Source of the DNA: SAR86 cluster bacterium
GTDB lineage: Bacteria > Pseudomonadota > Gammaproteobacteria > Magnimaribacterales > Magnimaribacteraceae
DNA: 64,000 nt
NCBI GenBank assembly: GCA_029268615.1
Contig: JAQWNM010000015.1
Location: 23,596 to 87,595 of the forward strand
Direction of reading: 5' to 3'
Positions 56,706 to 64,000 of this stretch are shown one piece after another. The notes below the pieces were generated by a model, which was not told where the DNA came from, searched no databases, and saw only the letters and a program-made list of their open reading frames with translations. How positions within the stretch are numbered: position 1 is the stretch's first letter; every line of letters starts with the position of its first letter. The position numbers and the translations under genes were made by a program.

Positions 56706-57307
56706 AAATTTTGAATAAAAAACTTAGCAGATTTTGTTAAATCAGTATTTTTATACAAAGATGAACATATGGCAGCCATAGAAGCTGATGAACCTTTTAT
56801 TTTACCAATATTTTTTTTATTTATTCCACCTATAGCCGCTATCGGAAGATCAATTTTCATTGCTATTTGATTTAATCTTTTTAAGGAAGACGAAGAAACA
56901 TTAACTTTAGTATCAGTCTTAAAGATGCTCCCAATAGCTATATAGTTTGCTCCATTATTTTGGGCTTCAATAGCAAGAGATAGACTGTCATTACAAGAAA
57001 TGCCTATTATGTATTTTTTACCTAATATTCTTCTTGCTTTTGAGCACCCAACATCATTTTGTCCCAGATGTATGCCATCTGACTGAATTTCCTGTGCAAG
57101 TTTCAAATCGTCATTTATGATAAATAGAACTTGGTAAGCTTTACATAAATCCTTTAAAGATTTTGCAAGATTAAAGGCATCCTTGTTTTTAAGATGTTTA
57201 TTTCTAAATTGTAGTATCTTTACTCCAGATTTGAGCAGTATTTTTGTCTTGAGTAGTATTGCATCTTCTTGAATATCATCTGGTGTTATTGCATATATAC
57301 CTTGCAA
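56702..57307 (-). CDS. thiE: Thiamine-phosphate synthase ThiE
   Basis: Couples HMP-PP with the thiazole phosphate to form thiamine phosphate. Features: IINDDLKLAQEIQSDGIHLGQNDVG, and GSIFKTDTKVNVSS with AAIGGINKKNIGKIKGS near the end. Length 201, as usual. It follows thiD with a 5 bp gap. No TPP riboswitch is visible upstream of the pair. Confidence 0.93.
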   Translation of the reverse strand: MQGIYAITPDDIQEDAILLKTKILLKSGVKILQFRNKHLKNKDAFNLAKSLKDLCKAYQVLFIINDDLKLAQEIQSDGIHLGQNDVGCSKARRILGKKYIIGISCNDSLSLAIEAQNNGANYIAIGSIFKTDTKVNVSSSSLKRLNQIAMKIDLPIAAIGGINKKNIGKIKGSSASMAAICSSLYKNTDLTKSAKFFIQNF

Positions 57308-57312
57308 AAGAT

Positions 57313-58101
57313 TTATTCTATTGATGTTGATACCCTCCTCAGGATTCTCTGTCCTTTACCAAGCTCAAAAGAGTCTTTCATTGAATATTTAACAAATTTC
57401 AAAGCAAGATCTATAGACTTTTCTAGGTTATTTTTTTGTGCAAGAAAAGCAGATATTCCAGCTGCTAAAGTGCACCCAGTTCCATGGTAATTTTTAGGAC
57501 TTCTTTTTATAGACCATTGTTTAGATAATTTATTTGATAGATATAATTGATTAATAATTCTATTTTCTTTTGGGTGAATATCTTTTAGTAATATATTTTT
57601 AGAATTAATTGAAAATGTCCAATCTGGATTTTGTAAATTAATTCCTTTGCTAAATTTTATAGCTTCATCAGCATTAGGAGTAATCAAATAACTTAAAGGA
57701 AATATTTCTTCTTTGATTTTTTTTTGTAATTTTGAATGAGTGAGCTTCCCCCCCATTGATGCAGATATAATTGGGTCTAAGATAACTTTTTTTTTGATTT
57801 TTTTTAAGATTTTTATGATTTCATTAGCAATATTGATACTTCCTATAGCGCCAATTTTTATATAATCAATATTTACATCTGATATTAATAAGTTAGCTTG
57901 CTCTTTAAAAAAATTTGAATCTACTGGAATAAGATTTTTGAATTCATAAGTGTTTTGAGATGTTAAACAAGTTATTAAAGTCACAGGATGACAATTCAGT
58001 GACTTGATAGTTTCAATATCTGCTTGAATTCCTGCTCCTCCTGTAGGGTCATGTCCGCCTATAACAAGAATAGTAGGAATATTAGGAATATTAGATTGCA
58101 T
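57313..58101 (-). CDS. thiD: Hydroxymethylpyrimidine/phosphomethylpyrimidine kinase ThiD
   Basis: Makes HMP-PP for thiamine synthesis. Motifs: GGHDPTGGAGIQADIETIK, KVILDPIISASMGGKL and the catalytic GTGCTLAAGISAFLA. Length 262. With thiE it forms a compact operon, divergent from argC with about 75 bp between. Other thiamine genes are not in this window. Confidence 0.95.
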   Translation of the reverse strand: MQSNIPNIPTILVIGGHDPTGGAGIQADIETIKSLNCHPVTLITCLTSQNTYEFKNLIPVDSNFFKEQANLLISDVNIDYIKIGAIGSINIANEIIKILKKIKKKVILDPIISASMGGKLTHSKLQKKIKEEIFPLSYLITPNADEAIKFSKGINLQNPDWTFSINSKNILLKDIHPKENRIINQLYLSNKLSKQWSIKRSPKNYHGTGCTLAAGISAFLAQKNNLEKSIDLALKFVKYSMKDSFELGKGQRILRRVSTSIE

Positions 58102-58175
58102 CTTTATTTTTTTCTTTATTGATCATGTCTTATAATCTATTTAACTCTAATTATACTTGCAGAAATATTATTATC

Positions 58176-59195
58176 ATGAGAAAAGCAATAAAAACTGGAA
58201 TAATAGGCGGTTCTGGATATACAGGAGAAGAATTAATACGTTTAATTTCAGCCCATTCGGAAGCAGAATTGCAAGCGATAAGTTCAAGAGATCATTTTGG
58301 TAAAGAAATTAAAGAGATTTATCCAAATATCAAGAATTTACCAAATATTTGTTTTTGTAAACCAGAAGTTAACAGTTTCTTAGATTGTGATGTTATCTTT
58401 TTTGCTACTCCTCACGGGTTTTCAATGAATTTGGTTAAGAAATTTTTAGCAGAAAATATTAAAATTATTGATCTATCTGCGGACTTTAGAATAAAAGATT
58501 CTGAAGTTTGGGAGAAGTGGTATGGAATGCCTCATGCAGACGTTGAGTCCTTAAAAGAATCTGTTTATGGATTAGTAGAAGATAAAAAGCTAGAAATTTC
58601 ATCAGCTAAATTAGTAGCTGTTCCAGGCTGTTATCCAACAGCAACTTTACTTGGAATCCTCCCATTACTTAATGCTCATAAGAAAATAATAGATATCACA
58701 TGCGATGCTAAAAGCGGCTTAACAGGAGCAGGTAGGTCAGCTGTTGAAACATCTTTATCTTCTGAAATGGAAGAAAATTTTAAAGCTTATGGAGTTGAAA
58801 TGCATAGACACACACCTGAAATTGAACAATTTATTAACACCAAGCTTTCATATCCAGTTGGTTTTAACTTTGTACCTCATCTAGTGCCCATGATGAGAGG
58901 GATATATGCTACCTTGTATTTATCCATGGAAAATTCAAATGAAGATTGGATAAATTTATATAATGATTTTTATTTAGATTTTAACGATGTTTCTGTTTTA
59001 GAGGGTGAATTAGTTCCAGAATCTTTGTCTGTAAGCAACACCAATAAATGTCAGATTTCTATTAAAAAATCATCCATCAAAAACCAATTAGTAATTATTT
59101 CTTCCATAGATAATTTAATGAAAGGAGCATCAGGTCAAGCAATTCAATGTTTCAATTTAATGAATGATTTTGATATAGATCATGCTTTGCCCTAA
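58176..59195 (+). CDS. argC: N-acetyl-gamma-glutamyl-phosphate reductase
   Basis: Third step of arginine synthesis. Rossmann motif GIIGGSGYTGEELIRL at 6-21, catalytic Cys in AVPGCYPTATLLGILPL and the HRHTPEIEQ His. The open frame extends upstream to a TTG at 58119, but the ATG at 58176 matches the family N-terminus and gives 339 residues, so I chose it. Followed by erpA after 9 bp. Confidence 0.95.
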   Translation: MRKAIKTGIIGGSGYTGEELIRLISAHSEAELQAISSRDHFGKEIKEIYPNIKNLPNICFCKPEVNSFLDCDVIFFATPHGFSMNLVKKFLAENIKIIDLSADFRIKDSEVWEKWYGMPHADVESLKESVYGLVEDKKLEISSAKLVAVPGCYPTATLLGILPLLNAHKKIIDITCDAKSGLTGAGRSAVETSLSSEMEENFKAYGVEMHRHTPEIEQFINTKLSYPVGFNFVPHLVPMMRGIYATLYLSMENSNEDWINLYNDFYLDFNDVSVLEGELVPESLSVSNTNKCQISIKKSSIKNQLVIISSIDNLMKGASGQAIQCFNLMNDFDIDHALP

Positions 59196-59204
59196 AATAA
59201 TACT

Positions 59205-59552
59205 ATGTTAGAAAAATATACTCCAGAGGCTCTTAAACTATCGGACGGAGCTGTTGAAAAGATCTTGTCTTTATCTAAAGAAGAACGTGACAGCGCAATA
59301 AATTTGCGAGTATTTGTTACAGGCGGAGGTTGCTCTGGGTTTCAATATGGATTTTCTTTTGACGAAGCTATAGATGAAGAAGACACTTGCATATCAAAAG
59401 ATGGAGCTAATTTAGTTGTTGATCCGTTAAGCTTACAATATCTTACAGGATCTATTATAGATTATGTGGAGGATATATCTGGATCAAAATTTATTATAGA
59501 AAATCCTAATGCCATAACAACATGTGGTTGTGGAGAATCTTTTTCCATCTAA
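59205..59552 (+). CDS. erpA: Iron-sulfur cluster insertion protein ErpA
   Basis: A-type carrier delivering iron-sulfur clusters to apoproteins such as IspG. The three cysteines are in GGGCSGFQYGF and the TTCGCGESF C-terminus. Length 115, as usual. The argC-erpA adjacency is common among gammaproteobacteria. Its stop overlaps the convergent anmK by 4 bp. Confidence 0.96.
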   Translation: MLEKYTPEALKLSDGAVEKILSLSKEERDSAINLRVFVTGGGCSGFQYGFSFDEAIDEEDTCISKDGANLVVDPLSLQYLTGSIIDYVEDISGSKFIIENPNAITTCGCGESFSI

Positions 59553-60661
59553 CGAGGCGGTTCACAGATATTTCCAAGTAATATCTTATTTCTGTTTCCA
59601 GTGATTCCAGTTAGATCATGATATTTTTTTTCTATTCTTTTTTTGGCAAGCCAAGCAAAGCAAATTGCTTCTAGAAAGTCTGGATTTAAACCTACCTTTT
59701 CTGTAGAAGATATCTTTTCAGGAAGCATTTTTTTTAAATCTTCTACTAAGTAATTGTTATTAACGCCTCCACCACATAAAAATATCTCATCGGTTTTTTT
59801 TAGTTCTTTGAAGGCATTACTGATTGTGATAGAAGTTAAAGCTAGTAAAGATGCTTGAATATTTTTGATGGATTCTTTTTTTTCAAGTAAAGATAATTTT
59901 CTATTTAACCAATCAATATTAAAGTAGTCGGTTCCAGTACTTTTAGGAGGAGAGCGATTAAAAAAATCATCCTTAAGAAAAATATTTATCAAATCCTGAT
60001 TTACCTTTCCAGATTTAGCTAATTCGCCATTATCATCATAATCCTTATTTGTATTCTCTCTAATCCATAAATCCATTAGACAGTTTCCAGGACCTATATC
60101 AAAACCTAAATCTTGATCATTTTCTCCATCCAAAAAAGAAATATTAGAAATGCCGCCTATATTTACAACTGCTATATTTTTCTTATTTCTTCCAAAAAAC
60201 CTTTTATGAAATAAAGGTGCCAAAGGTGCTCCTTCTCCATTATTTGCAATGTCCATTCTCCTGAAATCCGAAACTGTCCTTATCCCGGTTCTAGAGCTGA
60301 TTATATTTGGGTCTCCAAGTTGTATTGTGTAAGGTTTATTTAATTGAGGAGCATGCCAAATAGTTTGGCCATGGCTCCCTATAGCTATTATTTCTTTAGG
60401 TTTTATTTCCGAATTTACAAGAATTTTATTAACACAAACAGCGAATAGTTCAGAAAGATCATGCTCCAAACTAGATAAATTTTGGATATTTACTGATGTA
60501 AGGTCCTTATAGTCTAATATTTGTTTTTTTAATTCAGTAGGTATTTTTTTACTAAAAGAATTTATTAAATTTATTTTTCCTTCTGAAAAATCTACTAATG
60601 CACTATCGATTGCATCGGCACTAGTCCCTGACATTAAACCTATATAAAGCTCTCTAGTCAT
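59549..60661 (-). CDS. anmK: Anhydro-N-acetylmuramic acid kinase
   Basis: Phosphorylates and opens anhydro-MurNAc in peptidoglycan recycling. Motifs: GLMSGTSADAIDSALVDF at the start, NIGGISNISFLDG, GFDIGPGNCLMDLW and FLCGGGVNNNYL. Length 370. Its ATG lies inside the M23 peptidase end (4 bp overlap), so the two envelope genes are coupled. The AmpG-like carrier in the window could supply its substrate, but that is speculative. Confidence 0.95.
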   Translation of the reverse strand: MTRELYIGLMSGTSADAIDSALVDFSEGKINLINSFSKKIPTELKKQILDYKDLTSVNIQNLSSLEHDLSELFAVCVNKILVNSEIKPKEIIAIGSHGQTIWHAPQLNKPYTIQLGDPNIISSRTGIRTVSDFRRMDIANNGEGAPLAPLFHKRFFGRNKKNIAVVNIGGISNISFLDGENDQDLGFDIGPGNCLMDLWIRENTNKDYDDNGELAKSGKVNQDLINIFLKDDFFNRSPPKSTGTDYFNIDWLNRKLSLLEKKESIKNIQASLLALTSITISNAFKELKKTDEIFLCGGGVNNNYLVEDLKKMLPEKISSTEKVGLNPDFLEAICFAWLAKKRIEKKYHDLTGITGNRNKILLGNICEPPR

Positions 60662-61959
60662 ATTTCTTCATTTCTACTTTCCAATTTTTCATAATTATCA
60701 ATCATCTTCTTTCTGCTTAAAAAATTTAGTGCATAGTTCTTCAATTCATTTTTTTCAACTGGTTTGGCATTTGGAAACTTCACAGTAAGAGGGTTCGTAT
60801 GTTTCCCATTAACATGGAATTCATAATGCAAATGATAACCTGTTGCCATGCCAGTCTTGCCAACATATCCGATGACCTCACCTTGTTTAACTTTTTTTCC
60901 TAATGAAGCTCTCTTATGAATCTTATTTAAGTGTGCATACCTGGTTGCATAATCCTCTGAGTGTTTTATTTCTACAAGGTTTCCATAACCTCCTTTTAGA
61001 GAAGAATAAGAAATTGTACCATCTCCAGTAGCTATCACGGGACTGCCTTTAGCAGCAGCATAATCCACACCAGTATGAGCTTTTATTTTATAGAGTATTG
61101 GATGTTTTCTTTTTAAGTTATATCTGGAACTTATGTAACTAAAATTTACTGGCGATCTAAGAAACGCTTTTTTCATATTATCCCCATTGGGAGAAAAGTA
61201 TTCCGATTTTCCATTTTCTTGATCAAACCTAGTTGCTATAAGTTCTTTTCCTTGGAAATAGAACTTTGCTATTAAAATATCTCCATTTTTAATTCTTTCT
61301 CCATCTAATAATATCTCTTCATAAATTAAACTGTAACTATCTCCAGGTCTTAAATCATAAGTGAAGTCTATGTCCCAGCCATAAATATAAGCCATATCCA
61401 TTATCACGCTATCAGGTATTTTTGCTTTTAATCCATCTACATATAGAGATTCCTCTATAACTACTTTTTTATAAATCGGCATTATCTCTGTTTCCCTTTT
61501 ATAAGGTTTAACTAGATATTCAGCATTTAGCAGTTTCACTTCAACACCTTTAGTTAGTCGTTTTTGATATATTAATTCTTTTAAGTCACCACTCATATTT
61601 GATTTAATAATGAACTTTTCACCTATCTTAATTTTAGTAAGGAGTTTGCTGTTTTTTGCTCTAATTAATTTTTTTATAGATTCACGATTAATGTTTGCTC
61701 TATTTAGAATAGAAATTAGAGAGTCATTTCTTTTAACTATTATGACTTGTTTAGAATCTTGGTTAATTTCTGGATAGTCATTTATAGATATTTTTGCAAT
61801 ATTTATCTGGTTCTGAAGAGTGCTTTCTTTATATTCAGGAGTTCCATTAAAGTTTAAGGAGATGAGAGAAAGTAAAATAAAAAAGCAACCTATTAGAAAA
61901 ATAGACCGCTTTTTAGCTAATAAGGTTGCAAACTTATATAATTGATTTATCAACTTCAT
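60658..61959 (-). CDS. M23 family peptidoglycan endopeptidase (MepM-like)
   Basis: 433-residue periplasmic metallopeptidase. One N-terminal membrane anchor (SIFLIGCFFILLSLISL), a LysM/OapA-like region (about 65-150) and a C-terminal peptidase domain with AHTGVDYAAAKGSPVIATGDG, RYAHLNKI and GYHLHYEFHVNG, providing zinc ligands. Its position between tyrS and anmK matches the gammaproteobacterial arrangement of the MepM/YebA type. Confidence 0.93.
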   Translation of the reverse strand: MKLINQLYKFATLLAKKRSIFLIGCFFILLSLISLNFNGTPEYKESTLQNQINIAKISINDYPEINQDSKQVIIVKRNDSLISILNRANINRESIKKLIRAKNSKLLTKIKIGEKFIIKSNMSGDLKELIYQKRLTKGVEVKLLNAEYLVKPYKRETEIMPIYKKVVIEESLYVDGLKAKIPDSVIMDMAYIYGWDIDFTYDLRPGDSYSLIYEEILLDGERIKNGDILIAKFYFQGKELIATRFDQENGKSEYFSPNGDNMKKAFLRSPVNFSYISSRYNLKRKHPILYKIKAHTGVDYAAAKGSPVIATGDGTISYSSLKGGYGNLVEIKHSEDYATRYAHLNKIHKRASLGKKVKQGEVIGYVGKTGMATGYHLHYEFHVNGKHTNPLTVKFPNAKPVEKNELKNYALNFLSRKKMIDNYEKLESRNEEI

Positions 61960-62043
61960 TTAATGGATAAGGTTTAAATATAAAGGTATAGATATCTGTT
62001 AAAGTTGTTTTAAAAGTTAAGAGTCTTATTAATAATAGCAAAT

Positions 62044-63240
62044 ATGAATACTGAAAACATAGAAGAGCTTTTAAGAGGTTGCGAAGAAATTATACCTAAG
62101 GAAGAATTAAAAAATAAGCTTAAAAAGAAGAAATGCTTAAGAGTAAAAGTAGGATTTGATCCTACAGCACCTGATTTGCATATAGGGCACACTGTTGTGC
62201 TAAATAAACTTAAGACTTTTCAGGATTTTGGTCATCAAGTTATTTTTTTGATAGGTGATTTTACTGCTTTAGTAGGAGATCCTTCTGGGGTAAATGAAAC
62301 AAGACCATCACTGAATGAAGATGAAGTGATTGAAAATTCTAAAACATATAAGAAACAAGTATTTAAAATATTAGATAAGAATAAAACTGAAGTCAGGTAC
62401 AACTCAGAATGGATGAGTAAATTTAGTCCTAATGACTTTATAAATTTGAGCTCAACTCAGACCGTAGCTAGGATGTTAGAAAGAGATGACTTTAACAAAA
62501 GGTATAAGTCTCAAAAACCTATCTTAATTCATGAATTTATATATCCATTAATTCAGGGCTATGACTCGGTTGCACTGGATGCCGATATTGAACTCGGAGG
62601 AACAGATCAAAAGTTTAATTTACTTCTTGGTAGAGATGTACAAAAACATTTTAACAAACCTCAGCAAGTTTGTATGACTCTGCCCTTGCTAGAAGGTACG
62701 GACGGCATAAAAAAAATGTCAAAATCTCTTGGAAACTATATTGCAGTTGAAGATTCTCCAGATGATATTTTTGGTAAGATTATGTCCATTTCTGATGATT
62801 TAATGTGGAAATATTATGAGTTATTGAGCTTCAAATCGTTGAAAGAAATTCAAGAATATAAAGATTTTGTAAATGATAAAAAAAATCCTAGAGACATAAA
62901 GTTTCTATTAGCACAAGAATTAGTTGACAGATTTCATGGAGTTGGATCTGGTAAAAATGCTTTAGGCGCGTTTGTAAATCAATTTTCAAAAGGAAAAAAG
63001 CCTAAAGATATACAAGAAGTAAGCTTTTCATTACCTAAAGAAGGTATTACCTTGCCCAGGCTATTAAAAGAGGTAAATTTAGTTAAAAGTACTTCCGAAG
63101 CTTTGAGGTTAATAAAGCAGGGGGCTGTTAAAATTAATGATAAGAAAGTGATAAACATTGATGATTTTAAGCCGCTGGAAGGTCTTTTTATATGCCAAGT
63201 TGGTAAAAGAAGATTTGCAAAAATTAATATCAAAAGATAA
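62044..63240 (+). CDS. tyrS: Tyrosine-tRNA ligase
   Basis: Charges tRNA-Tyr. Class I signatures HIGH at residues 46-49 and KMSKS at 224-228 are intact, and the C-terminal S4-like domain ([22 protein letters not shown]) follows. Length 398. Start ATG at 62044. It is followed by a terminator and then by the rRNA operon, the same neighbourhood as in other gammaproteobacteria. Confidence 0.97.
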   Translation: MNTENIEELLRGCEEIIPKEELKNKLKKKKCLRVKVGFDPTAPDLHIGHTVVLNKLKTFQDFGHQVIFLIGDFTALVGDPSGVNETRPSLNEDEVIENSKTYKKQVFKILDKNKTEVRYNSEWMSKFSPNDFINLSSTQTVARMLERDDFNKRYKSQKPILIHEFIYPLIQGYDSVALDADIELGGTDQKFNLLLGRDVQKHFNKPQQVCMTLPLLEGTDGIKKMSKSLGNYIAVEDSPDDIFGKIMSISDDLMWKYYELLSFKSLKEIQEYKDFVNDKKNPRDIKFLLAQELVDRFHGVGSGKNALGAFVNQFSKGKKPKDIQEVSFSLPKEGITLPRLLKEVNLVKSTSEALRLIKQGAVKINDKKVINIDDFKPLEGLFICQVGKRRFAKINIKR

Positions 63241-63268
63241 GGCTTCTCTTTTATTTTTTATCCTTTAT

Positions 63269-63305
63269 ACTACCGCTCCCGGGCATTAACCAGGGTAGTT
63301 TTTTT
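63269..63305 (+). terminator. Rho-independent terminator after tyrS
   Basis: ACTACC at 63269-63274 can pair with GGTAGT at 63294-63299, followed directly by a T tract to 63305, with a GC-rich loop. It should end the tyrS transcript before the rRNA promoter. Confidence 0.8.
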
Positions 63306-63338
63306 AAATATTAGAATAAAGTAATTTGTGTGGGCGCT

Positions 63339-63351
63339 TATAATTAAGCGT
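63339..63351 (+). promoter_or_regulatory. Putative rRNA operon promoter (-10 TATAAT)
   Basis: A perfect TATAAT is at 63339-63344 with a GCG-containing discriminator downstream, typical of stringently controlled rRNA promoters, and an AT-rich upstream tract. It sits in a near-palindrome, CGCTTATAATTAAGCG. No convincing -35 was found. The distance to the 16S start fits an rRNA leader of about 85 nt. Confidence 0.55.
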
Positions 63352-63433
63352 CACTTACCATGTTTATGTCAAATCAGTTTAATGTTTTGGCAAGAAACAA
63401 CATAGTGTTCTAAACACTTAATTTTAGAGAATT

Positions 63434-64000
<567 letters not shown>

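Noticed and set aside
58102..58175. TPP riboswitch upstream of thiD
   Set aside because: Only about 75 bp separate thiD and argC, and no TPP aptamer core motif is visible.

Overview
This AT-rich window looks like the chromosome of a streamlined marine gammaproteobacterium, most likely of the SAR86 type. The evidence is the 16S rRNA start at the right edge, classic gammaproteobacterial gene neighbourhoods, very short intergenic gaps, many 1-14 bp gene overlaps, and catabolic genes for branched-chain acyl-CoA and halogenated substrates. The SAR86 assignment is inference from the partial 16S and gene content; the gammaproteobacterial assignment is firm. No insertion sequence, prophage, CRISPR array or tRNA gene was seen. 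The longest stretches without a gene are the roughly 200 bp between the two divergent catabolic operons at 41377-41576 and the 193 bp rRNA leader at 63241-63433.

Layout. 1-2534: ubiE (its last few codons are off the left edge), a DUF6279-type lipoprotein, divergent orn, and a DUF1820 gene. 2571-8943: the conserved miaB-phoH-ybeY-corC-lnt run, continued by a YkuD lipoprotein and an exported glutathione peroxidase. 8938-15107: rpiA, ilvA, then the TIGR02449-zapA-6S RNA-fau locus and divergent pepP-ubiH-like genes. 15115-19479: rpmG/rpmB, coaBC, an L31 gene with an acidic repeat tail, and priA. 19481-23102: an SDR enzyme, a MAPEG protein, a methyltransferase and an atypical gamma-glutamyltransferase-like protein. 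23194-28321: tsaE-nnr, then queG with an unknown CrtC/AttH-like protein and a luciferase-like monooxygenase. 28404-29675: an AmpG-like MFS carrier.

29686-34884 is the most unusual block: one minus-strand run encoding a LolA/LppX-like periplasmic protein, a putative beta-barrel outer membrane protein, an MMPL/RND transporter and a haloalkane dehalogenase. 35922-41376 encodes the whole lower valine pathway from isobutyryl-CoA to propionyl-CoA. 41577-44881 is a divergent acyl-CoA operon (nitronate-monooxygenase-like, enoyl-CoA hydratase, acyl-CoA synthetase). 44886-50134 holds an alpha/beta hydrolase, a Nudix/MBL pair, msrA and acs. 50137-52776 is a deoxynucleoside kinase, pcnB and a dksA with a lysine-rich N-terminal tail. 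52874-59552 holds an adenosine-kinase-like gene, mrcB, a small lipoprotein, thiE/thiD, argC and erpA. 59549 to the end holds anmK, an M23 peptidase, tyrS with a terminator, and the start of 16S rRNA.

Most genes are housekeeping: translation, envelope building, cofactor repair and amino-acid metabolism. The accessory signal sits in the dehalogenase/RND operon, the two acyl-CoA operons, and two translation or transcription proteins carrying opposite-charge low-complexity tails (acidic on L31, basic on DksA).
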